Source: Membranipora membranacea
Taxonomy: Eukaryota > Bryozoa > Gymnolaemata > Cheilostomatida > Membraniporidae
NCBI GenBank assembly: GCA_914767715.1
Contig: OU612069.1
Coordinates: 2,358,001-2,418,000, forward strand
Direction of reading: 5' to 3'
Length of the DNA: 60,000 bases
Shown: positions 1-10,509 of the stretch, piece after piece
Numbering within the stretch: the first letter of the stretch is position 1
Layout: the number at the start of each line of letters is the position of its first letter
Position numbers and translations under genes: made by a program
Notes under the pieces: generated by a model
What the model was told of the DNA's origin: nothing
The model's input: only the letters and a program-made list of their open reading frames with translations
The model's database searches: none

Positions 1-1397
1 TTTCCAGAACATTTCTATCAGTGGAACGCATCGCAACTGTTGTTATATAAAGCTATGAGGCGAATGACGGGCAAATAATGTTTGCTCTGTTTTTCGTAAT
101 CAAGCAATTTAATAGCCTCCCGCTATATCATAAAAACTGACAATAAATCAGGATTAGGTTCTTATGACATCAGAAGGATATGTTAGCTGATTGTTATAAC
201 AAGCTTACTCATAATTTGGTTTGTGGACCATACTAGGCAAGCTAGAAGGCCTAGGCTGCTATCGCATCTAAAATTTACATAGACTCATCTTTGCCTGTAA
301 GAAGATGAATGGGGCCCAGACCCTGACCATTGTGTCTTGTTGGTCACTTTTTAATTTTCAGTCGACCAATTATTCTACCACAACAATGACTGCATATTTG
401 AAAAAGTGCCACAATAATTCAATGAAATAGAGATTTCTTATTCAAGATGCAAAACTTATTTTTCAGTCATAAATCAAAGACAATAATTCATAAGGCCAAG
501 TTTTTGCCGACAAAATGGATCAAGATCATGTACAAGACATAATATACTGTAATAACCTCCAATTAATAAGTAAACTATCTGTGAGACTCCCAACATGTCA
601 TAAGAATTATGATTGATGGGAATTCTTGAGTTGGGCAGGTCTCGCTCTTAGATCTTACAATCATCGAATTCATTGAGCAGGCACAGGCATACACCTATTG
701 TAGATGATGAACTCTTTTATAAACATTCTCTAGTTGCCAACAGAATTGATAATAGCTAGCAATGGAATGTTTAATCCAGTGTGAAGATATTACGTTGTTT
801 TTTAACGAGTTTTCACAATCTTAGGTACCCTAAACATCAAAGTTAGATGTGATGTAATCACAGCCAACTCCTAGTTTTGTATCTGGAGCATTGATACTAA
901 ATCAATCCATATAGGATGGATAGAGGGACCCAAAAATAAGGTGACCAAAACACGAATCTTAGGACAAGTAGTCGATGATTGCGTCTCTCTTCCCTATCAG
1001 AAACATGCAGAATTCAAACAATGTAAAATGACAAAACGTCAATTTTCATTGATGGCCTAAAAATAATAAATAAGATATTAAACTATATCAAAGACCAGAG
1101 GGAGGTTGCAGCTACATTTACACAATGATAAGATGTCAGTAAAAATAAGCAACTGAGAATTTCATTATAGATTTCTTTGAAAAAACTTCTTGGACTCGAC
1201 TTAGACCGAGAAAACAGTTGAAAACCGTTCCACGCAACATTTCAACTTGTCCAGGGGCCTAGACACAGCAGAAATATAATCTTTCTGAGATCCATTGCAA
1301 CCCATCATCCTGCCAGATAGACTATGTGTTTTGGAAATTTAAAAGCGGAGGCTATTTCCTTATGGAAAAACTCATAAGCTTCAATCATGACACAACA
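1..1397. other. No gene recognised; AT-rich sequence
   Basis: I see no supported exon, RNA gene or clear repeat here. Open frames are short, and none ends at convincing splice sites. This may be intron or intergenic DNA. Confidence 0.4.
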
Positions 1398-1487
1398 GGC
1401 CACCCTGCCACTACGTTCGGAGAAGCAGGCTACCCTGCCACTATGTTTGGAGAAGCAAGCTTCCCTGCCACTATGTTTGAGGCTTCA
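1398..1487 (+). repeat. 30-bp minisatellite, three units
   Basis: Three consecutive 30-bp units share the core CCTGCCACTATGTTTGGAG, with a few substitutions each. Because 30 is a multiple of three, the repeat stays open in an 83-codon frame (1326-1577), where it would encode a ten-residue Pro-Ala-Thr-Met-Phe-type repeat. I see no splice sites, family match or other sign that the frame is a gene, so I call it only a repeat. Confidence 0.6.
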
Positions 1488-1670
1488 ACTCAGAACATAG
1501 TAAGCAAATCTACTGTCAGCCATAGTGCCATTCTAGAGAGCAGCTTTGTCACTGTGTCCACTCTGATTAATAAATAATAGTATTTCACATCTTCTGCCAA
1601 AGATTATAAAACTGGATAAAATTTGACGACAGCAAGTGGGACACAGATTGATGACGAATAAGCTATCGTG

Positions 1671-1815
1671 TCATAACATAAGAGCCGATACTCCAGTCGA
1701 CGGTCGTCCTCTACTGACTTCGCCAAATTTAGGATGTGGATATTCAAGTAACTCCTTACTCATTGGCACGACCTGGGACTGCAAGTAGGCAGGCCTACGT
1801 TGCAAAAGTTCTGCG
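1671..1815 (-). CDS. Terminal exon of an unidentified minus-strand gene
   Basis: On the minus strand a plausible acceptor (TGATTTAG) at 1816-1817 is followed by 48 open codons and TGA at 1671-1673. The peptide is hydrophilic and looks coding. It contains the stretches RRPAYLQSQVVPMSKELLEY and PHPKFGEVSRGRPSTGVSAL and ends MLML-like at the stop. It enters in phase 1, so upstream exons are needed, but I could not find them confidently between 1.8 and 3.9 kb. I do not recognise the family. The alternative is a chance open frame, though amino-acid composition and acceptor argue against that. Confidence 0.45.
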
Positions 1816-2258
1816 CTAAATCAGAACTCTGCCAAGAATTTACTTGCAAGCCCAAGACACCAATGCCTGTGATCATGTAAGTTCCTGAGGTGTACTATCT
1901 GTTTTGTTGGGACTCATCAATATATTCCTTTGCACAGATAGATTAGCATATTAGGCTTATCTAGGGCTTACAGGGTTGCTCTGTCTAGTAGAACTTCCCT
2001 TTATCTTCCCAGATACCCTAGTGATAACAACAAAATGCTACAACATACATACATAGGTCTCTACTAGTAGATTACCTAACTAAACTTCCAATGTAGCCTA
2101 GCTCATCAGTCTGATGCCTTGGGACTATGTATTAATCAGACTCAGAGAATTGCCTAAGAAGTTGAATATATGACTGCCAGCAATAATTAAATAAATAGTT
2201 AATGGGGAGTGAGTGATTATACTCAGTAAAGAGAGAAGAGTGAAGTAGAGTCCAGTAA

Positions 2259-2320
2259 GAAGAAACAGATTCTGTTTCTTCTCTTTGGTGGTTTGACTCT
2301 GTTACTGAGTCAAACCACCA
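2259..2320. repeat. Two adjacent perfect hairpins
   Basis: GAAGAAACAGA at 2259-2269 and its exact reverse complement at 2271-2281 are separated by one base. Five bases further on, TGGTGGTTTGACTC (2286-2299) pairs perfectly with 2307-2320 across a 7-base loop. Two perfect stems back to back suggest the core of a hairpin-type MITE or a recent templated inversion. I see no target duplication. Confidence 0.75.
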
Positions 2321-2855
2321 TGCCACTACCAATCCTATACTTTTCCTCATCCCTCATACTCAACAGTACAATATGGAGTTACGACAGAGCCATCATAGAA
2401 CTCAATTTACCCGTTGTATCTATGAGTAAATAGATTTAGAGAAATTGAAGGCCAAACAACCAGACTTGAGACTACTAGGCAACATCAATAAAAATTGAGA
2501 ACAACTTACTGGTTTCACAAACTGTGGCTGTCCATCCATTTTCTCAGCATATAAATCCACAGAGTCAGGTTATCCGTAATCTATTCTACATCATTGAAGC
2601 AGTTGGCTGGTAATATTTGTCCTGATCATAAGAAATGCCTAAGATGAAACAGTCACAGTTCTCATGTAGCACCTGCCAGTTTTCTTGACTGAAAATTAAA
2701 TCTCATCAACAAATGACCTCTAAAGTGTGACCTTCATTCTAATTGGTCAAACGGGCTCAATTTCGTGACTCCACCCAAATTACATGAGAGGAAAACCCAA
2801 GATCTCATTCATTCATTGTGAGGAGAAAACTCTCAATAAGAGAATCTGCTAGAAT

Positions 2856-2891
2856 CATAGACCTACTAATAATATTATTAGTAGGTCTATG
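2856..2891. repeat. 36-bp perfect palindrome
   Basis: CATAGACCTACTAATAAT is followed immediately by its exact reverse complement with no spacer. A weak extension (CTAGAA/GGCTAGAAG) continues outside it. It could be a MITE remnant or a cruciform-forming site; nothing else marks a function. Confidence 0.8.
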
Positions 2892-3915
2892 GCTAGAAGC
2901 CTAGAATGATATACCAGCTTGTTCCTTTGAAACCTGAACGTTGGCCCAACCTTAGCATTATATCGCTGTCACAACAACAAATTCGTTTAGTCAGTTTAGT
3001 CAAGCAGAAGCTTCTAGTGATTTGTCTTAACTTAATAGAGATGCAGTATAAAAGTGCATAAGACTCCTGCCCAGGCTAGCTGGCTTACTGCTTGTGCCAT
3101 TCACATTGTCTCATATATAACTAACTAAATATATTCACAAGTAGTCTTGTCTTGCGATATGTGCCAGTATCAGACCAACCCTCTCATTGATCAGACTTTA
3201 CATCAGATGAGGATGGCTGATCCTTTCGGATGATAAACAAAAGCGGGGCATTGTAATTCAAATACGACTGAGACCTTTTGCTCTTTTTGGCTGAAGAAAA
3301 ATTGTTATAAATTCTAAGGTGAATAATACATCTTGTATCTTAATAATATCAATTAACTCTTAGCATTGCTGTTAACCCCATACTTGTTGGCGTCTGGCAA
3401 AAAAGTATAATTCATAATTCAGGAATGTTAAGATAATAAGATATTAATTCTTGTTGACATAGCAAGTTACAGCAAATGGGTGAAACAATAATCACTGAAA
3501 CAGGCAAGGGCAGGTAAACTAGTAACAAACTGCATCGGGAAATCATACCAAACTATTATGAATAATTGTGTGATTTAAACTCAAACTTAAAATTTCAAAC
3601 AGAATGTACGTTTACCATTTATATTTATATGAAATATGCTGGGATAAACAAAATGATTGATTGATTTATTAGCTATCACAAACATTAAATGCTGCGAAAA
3701 AAGGATGCATATACATTGTCATAATGAGAGCTTGCTACTAGTGTATGGAACTTAGGATTTTAAAAAAAGAAACTCATTAAGTGTGATGCACATTTGCCTC
3801 AGAAAACAGTCTTTGCCCCATGAGCTGCGATATTTAACATGTCTAAGGACGGCCAGAAGGATCTTCATCAGAAAAACAACACATGATAATGGATTTAGTT
3901 TACTGTTCAACAATA

Positions 3916-4165
3916 GTATCGAGGTCTACGTCAAGCCCTAAATTCTTGGCATCGTTGAAAACCTTGTTTAGTAATTCCTTGTCCTTAGCGTATTTGCTAG
4001 TGTGCAAAACAGGCAGACAATACATTTGAGAGAAGCTACAAAACTTTTGAACAGCATGGAAGCTGGCTTTGAACTCTGATACAAAAAATTCTTTGCAATA
4101 TGTATCCTTTGACTTGCTTTGCCAGTTATTTTATGCACATAATCTTCGAATCTTCGAATCTCAAA
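3916..4165 (-). mobile_element. LINE reverse-transcriptase C-terminal fragment, degenerate
   Basis: This segment closely matches 5268-5510 in the same orientation, apart from small indels. The other copy translates on the minus strand as the part just after the RT catalytic domain of a jockey/CR1/L2-like non-LTR element. Here the frame is broken. It is a dead fragment without the 5' part of the element. Confidence 0.6.
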
Positions 4166-4282
4166 AAATTAATAGAACTGTGTGTACCACCTTAGCTATC
4201 ATCATCATCTACTAAGTCTTCCATATGGAGTGAGCCTTCTCCTTTTAGAGTACATATGCTGGATGGGACCCATGGTATTCAG

Positions 4283-4333
4283 CTGCGTTTTGGATATAAA
4301 GAGTAGCTAGCTACTCTTTATATCAAATACGCA
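4283..4333. repeat. Near-perfect palindrome with a 32-bp perfect core
   Basis: GATATAAAGAGTAGCT at 4293-4308 is followed directly by its reverse complement (4309-4324). Imperfect outer arms extend the symmetry to CTGCG...CGCAG at 4283 and 4333. The total size of about 51 bp and the outer arms suggest a minimal MITE or hairpin repeat. Confidence 0.75.
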
Positions 4334-4487
4334 GGCGGGAATCATTTACATAAAAATATTCGCACAAATAATTTTTCATTCTTGAATTGAAGAAGTTATC
4401 TGCACCTTGAATAAGAAGAGACAACTACAAAAAATTTTAAGGTCATTGAAGGGAGTCTCGGACCGCTTGAGATTACACTTCAGCTGT

Positions 4488-4503
4488 CACGTGACGTCAC
4501 GTG
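4488..4503. promoter_or_regulatory. Palindromic double E-box with central CRE
   Basis: CACGTGACGTCACGTG is a perfect 16-bp palindrome made of two CACGTG E-boxes sharing a central TGACGTCA. These are consensus sites for bHLH-type (USF/MYC-like) and bZIP (CREB/ATF-like) factors. It lies about 280 bp beyond the poly(A) signal of the minus-strand gene at 4796-5162. It could therefore belong to the promoter of an unseen plus-strand gene, but I found no start exon to pair it with. Confidence 0.45.
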
Positions 4504-4784
4504 TAAATTAGTGAATTTGCGACACTATCATAATATATGTCTGATTTATTAGTTGATGATGATGATGAATGTATATCAGGGATCAAAAGGAGCCACTGAA
4601 ATTGCTGTAAGTTCGAATGGTGCTAATCAGATTTGGGGTTGTGATTCGGCTCGGGGTTGCCCGCGAGGCTTTAATAAATGCTGTTATATGCTATTTAATC
4701 TAGGCTAATATCTAGTTATGTCATCTTACTTTCAATCAAAGCAGAGCAAACAGAAATTAGACAGTTATTTCGCGATAACAACCT

Positions 4785-4790
4785 TTTATT
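4785..4790 (-). terminator. Poly(A) signal AATAAA
   Basis: AATAAA on the minus strand lies only 5 bases past the stop codon at 4796-4798. This gives the adjacent gene a very short 3' UTR. Confidence 0.5.
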
Positions 4791-4795
4791 GTGGA

Positions 4796-5162
4796 TCAAC
4801 ATTGAGATAACAAAATAATATGATAATATATATGTATGATCGCAATGGTAATCTGCGTTGTCTGATTCTCCGTGGCAGGTTCTCTGGTCTTCTTGGCTCT
4901 CTTTAACTGAAAAAGAGAAGCAAACGCTTAATAGAATTAGGTTTCACCCGGACATATATTATATTCAAACAATATTACGGCACAGCGATTCCTGATTATA
5001 TCTTGTGTAGGATCAAAGGAAGAGATAGCAATCTCACCTGCTGATATCCTAGAGTGACAGCTCTGGCTCGCGTAGTATTGGTCAATCTTCTATACAAGTG
5101 ATACCGGAATATCATCCACTCCTGAGGTGGTACAGAGACTGAGAACGCTGGGTGCTGATCTG
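4796..5162 (-). CDS. Last two exons of an unidentified gene
   Basis: Exon 5038-5162 starts after TTTGTTTGTAG and ends CAG|GTGAGA. It encodes 41 residues including QEWMIFRYHLYRRL and RARAVTLGYQQ. Exon 4796-4906 starts after TTTTTCAG in the matching phase 0, adds a basic stretch (LKRAKKTREPA), then a hydrophobic Ile/Tyr-rich tail, and stops at TGA. Clean splice sites, matching phase and a following AATAAA make this a real gene end. Upstream exons must lie to the right, where a LINE fragment (5268-5540) appears to sit in the intron. I do not recognise the family. The Arg-rich stretch and C-terminal hydrophobic segment would fit a small membrane-associated protein, but that is inference. Confidence 0.55.
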
Positions 5163-5257
5163 CTACAAACAAACCTGCTATTTAGGATGCAAAAGTATCA
5201 ATAAATAGAGATTGCTTGGTGCTGTTCAGTGCTTCTGGTTATCCTGCTAATGTACCG

Positions 5258-5560
5258 TCAGACCCTGAGGTGGTCTACGTCAAGCCCTAAATTCTTGGCA
5301 TCGTTGAAAACTTTTCTTAGTAATTTCTTGTCCTCAGCATATTTGCTAGTGTGCGAAACAGGCAGACAATACATTAAGAGTGAAACTACAAATCTTTTGA
5401 ACAGCATAGAAGCTGTGGCTTTGAACTCAGATACAAAATTCTTTACAACATACATCTTCTGACTTGCTTTGCCAGTTATTTTATGCACATAATCTTCGCA
5501 TCTCAGTTTGCTGTCAATGTCTACGCCAAGGCATTTTATTAGTATTGAATGTTTGATTAG
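5258..5560 (-). mobile_element. LINE reverse-transcriptase C-terminal fragment
   Basis: On the minus strand this reads CLGVDIDSKLRCEDYV, then HKITGKASQKMYVVKN and the LLMYCLPV segment. This is the conserved post-catalytic (thumb/connection) part of jockey/CR1/L2-like LINEs, usually written as LGV.iD..L.w..H...i...a. The 76 codons from 5488 to 5258 are open, but both ends are truncated. A second, more decayed copy lies at 3916-4165. Both sit near the gene at 4796-5162 and are probably passengers. Confidence 0.7.
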
Positions 5561-6054
5561 TAATGGGCATCAACACGAGGTGTATTCTCAAAGAGATCTG
5601 CGCTAAGAGGTAGATCAGAAGTAGGTTGAGTTTGATATGGTGCATGTAGTAAGAAAGCATGTAGCTATATTTGGAATAAACTAAGTCAGCAAATATCAAA
5701 AATTTTGTTAACTTTAAATGTTTAATATCTGTAAAACAAAAACATTCAACCCTCTACTATCAGCATTATTACCGATACTGTATACTCCAATCTACCACTA
5801 CATATTTACATACATACATGTACATGTTCAGCACAAATACAAATATGTATGTAGATTTGATGAGCCGGAATGAATGAAGCAAATGATTCAAGTCACAAAA
5901 CGACTTAGGGACGCTGCCAAAAACATAAAAATGGCTTATTACTTTCAGATTCATGGCAGAATGCCAAAATAAATGAGTTGTGAATGAGTACTGTAGCTGT
6001 GGCTGTGTGTGTATGCAGAACACATTTTATTCTGTGTCAGGTAATTGTCCTGGT
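5561..6054. other. No gene recognised
   Basis: AT-rich sequence with short overlapping frames on both strands and no convincing splice sites or repeat signature. Confidence 0.35.
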
Positions 6055-6130
6055 CGGCTATTGCATGGTTGCCCAGTGGTAATGAGTATTTTACAATTAA
6101 GGTTGGAACGAGTTTGAACCATGACCTAGC
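6055..6130 (+). mobile_element. Possible tRNA-derived SINE head
   Basis: GGTTGCCCAGTGGTAATG resembles a pol III A box, and GAGTTTGAACC about 40 bases on resembles a B box. The order and spacing suit a tRNA-derived SINE head. The B box is imperfect and I cannot delimit a tail or target duplication, so this is weak. Confidence 0.3.
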
Positions 6131-6239
6131 CACCTCAAGTCAGTTGTTGACGTTCTCATCTGAACATTGGTGCTTAAAAGTTGTTTGGCAAATAGAGGAG
6201 AACTGCAAGGCTGAGAGTACAAAAACTGCTTCTCAAAAA

Positions 6240-7800
6240 TAGGATACCTTTGGTTTTTACTTTGAAAAGTGCAGATCCAGAGGACCAAGTTAGTTTGAAT
6301 TTGCCTGTTTACAACCAGTATCAGCATGAAATGACACTTTGAGACGGCAGAAAGTCAGACCTGTGTTGTTTTATTAGATGAGTTTCACGCCTGTGATACC
6401 AGCACTTTCAGAGTTTTTATGAGTGTAAAGCCACAAGATGAACTCAGAAGAGCCAGTATAACTAGAACTGAGATAATTTTTTCCTGACCACAGCTTCTCA
6501 AAGCCCTGATAGTTCACAGCTAGGTACATGACAATTCATGAAATCTTATTATAAACAAAAAGTAATATTAATATGATAAACAAAAGCAAAACTGCCTGGG
6601 AAAAGATCATTGCCATCATAGCTGTTTGCACAACCTCATATCACTTGTAGTTGGTTCCTTAAATAATTTTCTATCACCACAGGAAGTGTATTTAAATTGG
6701 TAAGGCTCTGCTACCACACTGCTTCACCGCACAACTGAGAATTTTCTGATATATTTGTTGTCTTGATAGGTTTTCAACTGATAGTAAGTTTTTGTGAAAT
6801 GTCAGGAGAGGAAAACTCCAGCAAAAAAATGTATTCCAGCTTTTATCATATACCTTATGGATTATCAAAGGAACCCGTTAAGCTTAGATCAATGTGTTTA
6901 ACTGCTACAAGTAAGGCAATAGAATTAGGTAAAATTTGTTTATTGGTCTCGCTATTTGTCAAGCATTTCACAATTGCTTTTCCCATGGCATGAATTAGGA
7001 CTTGTGAACACTATTGCATCGACTTCATCACTTGTAGCAAAGAGTAAGTTAGTTCCCTCTAACTCCTGGGTACATCTGTGTAGCCAACAGATGATATCCT
7101 TTGTTTGTGAATGTTACGGTGCAGATGAAGACCAAAGTTACTTTAAATTGCCTCTTTGCAACCAGTATCTGCATTAAACACAAAGACGAAACGTCAGTGA
7201 GTCAGACCTGTATTTTTTTAGAAGAGTGTCACGCCTGTGATACCAGCACTTTCAGAATGTTTATGAGTGGAGTGGAAAGCCACAAGCTTTGTACATGACT
7301 ATTCATGAAAATCTAAATATAAACAAAAATTAGTGGTAAACGAAAGCACAATGACCAGCCAAAAGATTTTTTGTCATCATAGTTGTTTGCACAACCTCAT
7401 ATCACATGTAGTTGGTTGCTTAAATACTTTTCGTCTTATCATAGCAGTCCATTAAATTCAATGGAAAAGGCTATGCTTCCACATCGCTCCAATACACTAT
7501 TGAGAATATTTATGTATATTCATTGTCTGATAGGTTTTCAACTGACAGTAAGTTATTGCGACATGACAGGCGAGCGAAACTCCATGAAATAGTTTAATCC
7601 AAATTTTCACATATACATTATGGGATATCAAAGGGACTCTCTAAGCTTACATCAATGTGTTCAACTGCTACAAGTAAGGCAATTGAAGTTGTTAAATTTT
7701 GTTATATGGTTTGCGCTATTTGACAAGGCATTACATAATTTGCTTTGGGTTCATTACTCTTAGCAAGGAGTTACATAGTTCCATCTTACTCCTGGGTTGC
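6240..7800. repeat. Direct tandem duplication, two units of about 0.7-0.85 kb
   Basis: Unit A (about 6240-7092) and unit B (about 7093-7800) align along their length. Shared landmarks include CACGCCTGTGATACCAGCAC, GTTTGCACAACCTCATATCAC (split here), GGTTTTCAACTGA and CAACTGCTACAAGTAAGGCA. They differ by many substitutions and by a roughly 60-bp stretch present only in unit A, so the duplication is old. Near the start of each unit a short open stretch matches (unit A LNLPVYNQYQH, unit B FKLPLCNQYLH, each soon followed by a stop). This may be the end of a duplicated exon, but I cannot name it. Confidence 0.65.
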
Positions 7801-8648
7801 AGGGAGAATACTGCCTCCAGGTGGTATTGATGATGATATAAGTCGAGAATTAGAGTAAGAAGTAAAACATGCTAAGGACGTAGCAGAGAACCCATGTGAG
7901 TTGGTTCATGTAGAAAAGTAGATAAAAATAAGTTTATATGGGTTACTCTAATATCGGATTATTTCAATTTCTTGCTGAAGATATTTTAATTGGTACTTTT
8001 TTATTTTCTTAGGTCGAGAATGTATGTATGTATTTGTGTTCCTCCTAAAATCAGAAATTTGATGAACTGGAATGAATTCCACTAGGAAAAAATACTTAGC
8101 AGTAAAATACGCTTGACAGATAGTCAGCTCTGCTATTAAAATGGTATCACCTATCTGTGAGTGATGAAGATGAGATAGATGAAGGTGGGGAAAGTCTGTT
8201 TTACGTATGTGGAGAAACACTTTCATCCCCAGTTGAGATGCTATCTGAATCTGTCACCTACTGAGACAAAAAACCAATATGTAGATGTAATTAAATTTCT
8301 GATATCGATATTATAGTCTTCAATCGGTTATAATTCAAATCATCATGTTTTAAATCTGCTAACCGAATTCCATGTAACTAGAGCATGCAGCGCAATCAAA
8401 AGATACCAAGCTCCCAGTTACAGGCAAATGTTTAAGATGAATTTACTAAGGTTGAGTGACAGTTACAGCATTGAGTGCCAGATAAAGTCTATCTCTCAAG
8501 CATCCAAGAGAAGACCTCATAGCATTCATGCAGTTTGCATAGAAAATTCAGATAACATATTTTACCAAGGAATAAAAGACAGCGAGGCTTGAATATGTGA
8601 GGTATAAATTAGTTCTTGATGACTAATTCATCACTTTTGTTTTATCAG
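7801..8648. other. No gene recognised
   Basis: Non-repetitive AT-rich sequence. A 92-codon minus-strand frame at 7948-8226 has no splice support or recognisable domain. Confidence 0.35.
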
Positions 8649-8860
8649 ATCCACCGATATCTCGGCCAGATTCTCAACCCCAGGTTTTGAAACAGCAACA
8701 GGCAAATCTCCATATTGGCTAAATCCTTGATATCCTGCTGGATGTCCAGGCTATCCACCAGCTTAGGATTACCACCCACAAGCTGCTGCTGGCTATCAAG
8801 GCTACCCACCAGCTCAAAGCTATATACCAGGACCAGAATACAACCTTTACAGAGAAACTG
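8649..8860 (+). pseudogene. Broken Tyr-Pro-rich (XYPPX-type) exon
   Basis: A TTTATCAG acceptor and an ACTG|GTGAGA donor bracket 212 bp. On the plus strand it reads as Gly-Tyr-Pro repeats ending AGYQGYPPAQSYIPGPEYN. Such GYPPxQ tracts occur at the N-terminus of annexins and in small Tyr-Pro-rich membrane-anchored proteins. The frame carries TGA and TAG within the repeat region; TAG sits where the repeat predicts Gln (PPA-stop-DY), one C-to-T change away. More frames are disrupted at the 5' end. I read it as a decayed exon. No neighbouring exon of the same gene was found. Confidence 0.5.
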
Positions 8861-9168
8861 GTGAGATTCAAGCTGGGCAGAAATCAGGTGGCGCTGACAT
8901 CTACGGTACAAGACTATTAGTCATGGCCATAATTTTTGTGTCTCTGTGGTATTCTCTTAAATTATTTATAATTATAACTTGTAACATTTAAACACATTCA
9001 TGATATCGTTTCAGAAGCTTCAGCTCCCACACACTAGACCCCTTCATGATGTCACAGCATCTACAGTAGAGATTATTATGGACTTCTATCTACACTTATG
9101 TAAATTCAGAGCAAACCTATAGAGGCAATTAATGCATCGATGATTGCAAGATTGCATACAGAAATAAT
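8861..9168. other. Short spacer, nothing recognised
   Basis: Sequence between the Tyr-Pro pseudoexon and the LINE fragment. I see no gene or named repeat. Confidence 0.35.
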
Positions 9169-10080
9169 CTAATCTAATAATACCCCAAGGTATTTCACAG
9201 TTTCTGAAAAATCTATAGCTGTACCAGCAATAGTCATACTTGGTGTGTCTGGCCTCATACGAGATGTGGTAAAAAGCATTTCGCGTATTTTACTTGCATT
9301 CAAAAGTAGGTCCATTTGAGCACACTTGTTAACAATGAGATGGGTATCAATAAAATAATTATCTAAATCTCTAACATTTGAGACGAAACCTATTATACAC
9401 ATATCGTCAGCTTATTTGCGGATATGGACATTGCTGTTTTGTGATCTGAGAGTGTCTGTGTAAATAGAGAAAAGGACAGGGCTCAGCACAGTCCCCTGAG
9501 GCCTGCCAGTTTTTGTAACAATGGTCTGGGATTTCCTACTATCAATAATTGTAAACTGAAGCCTATTTGAAAAAAAAATCCATCTAACAATATTGTAATC
9601 TAAATGAGACAACCTATCTATCAGCTGCTGGACGCTGATGGTATTAAACGCTGACGAAAAGTTAAGGAACAAGCAGCGAGCATAGTTACCTACTTTCTGA
9701 TCAGCAAAACTTGTCACAGCAGTGGTCAGGTACAGGATGGCATCAGCTGTTAATCTCTGCGAGCGGTAGGCAAACTGGAGCGGATCTTGTGATGTGTTCT
9801 GAATCATATACTCCTTGCCGAATCTCTCAAGTAGTTTACCAATACAACTTGTGAGGGTAATTGGGTGACAATCTTTCAATGCTGAGGGTTTAATGGTCTT
9901 GGGGAGAGGTTTTATCATTGCAGTTTTCCACTTACATGGTACGGAGTTGGTTGCTAAAGATATGTTGAACATCTGTGTTATTGGTTCAGCTAGCTGATTA
10001 GCGCACGTCTTTAGAAGTTTTGGTGTGATTTTATCAGGTAAGGCCACTATATTCCCACTATGGTTAGCTTCCCTGTACAA
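9169..10080 (-). pseudogene. Non-LTR retrotransposon reverse-transcriptase fragment
   Basis: On the minus strand, 222 open codons (10080 to 9412) give a jockey-superfamily (CR1/L2/Rex1-like) RT. Visible motifs are the PITLTSCIGKLLER block, the palm block LNFSSAFNTIS and the fingers/primer-grip block GRPQGTVLSPVLFSIY. The next motif should be YADD. The codon for its Tyr is a stop (TAA), after which ADDM continues in the same frame for another 77 codons to YLGVLLD. There are no endonuclease domain, 5' UTR or 3' tail, so this is a truncated dead copy. The Phe-to-Asn-Phe change in the palm block may be further decay. It may belong to the same family as the fragments at 3.9 and 5.3 kb, but they do not overlap, so I cannot test that. 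Confidence 0.8.
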
Positions 10081-10509
10081 AATTTACCTGCATTTGTGGA
10101 AATATTTGAGTTTACATAACTTGAACAATGTAGAATATCACACCAGAAAAGCATTGGTTAAGATTAAAAGAATAATCATTTATTATTTTAATGAACATTC
10201 CTCCAGACAATGTTTACTGTACATATACCGGCAATGTTTTGATAAAAATGGATGCAAGGAAAGATAACAGTTCTGTTAAAGTTCTGACTTTTTTATCAAG
10301 GACCTGTGACTGTGAGCAAAAGAGAAGAATTTGGAATATCATAAAAATCTAGAATGTTTGTGTATGGTTGTTTTTTAAGAGACAGGAAGTAAACGGCATT
10401 TAGTCATATCATTAGACTTCAAGTGTATAATATATAATATTACAACATCACTGTGCATGCCAGAGGTCACACCTCAACAAACAAACATTCTTAAGCTGAT
10501 ATATTTAGG
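10081..10509. other. 3' flank of the minus-strand membrane-protein gene
   Basis: I see no gene here. A minus-strand AATAAA near 10,180 could serve the gene that ends at 10510, although it is distant. Confidence 0.35.

Larger units (their letters stand above)
1816..3915. other. Intergenic or intronic sequence with hairpins
   Basis: Apart from the palindromes listed separately, I see no exon or known repeat. The 72-codon minus-strand frame at 2132-2350 runs through two hairpins and is probably not a gene. Upstream exons of the 1671-1815 gene could lie here undetected. Confidence 0.35.
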
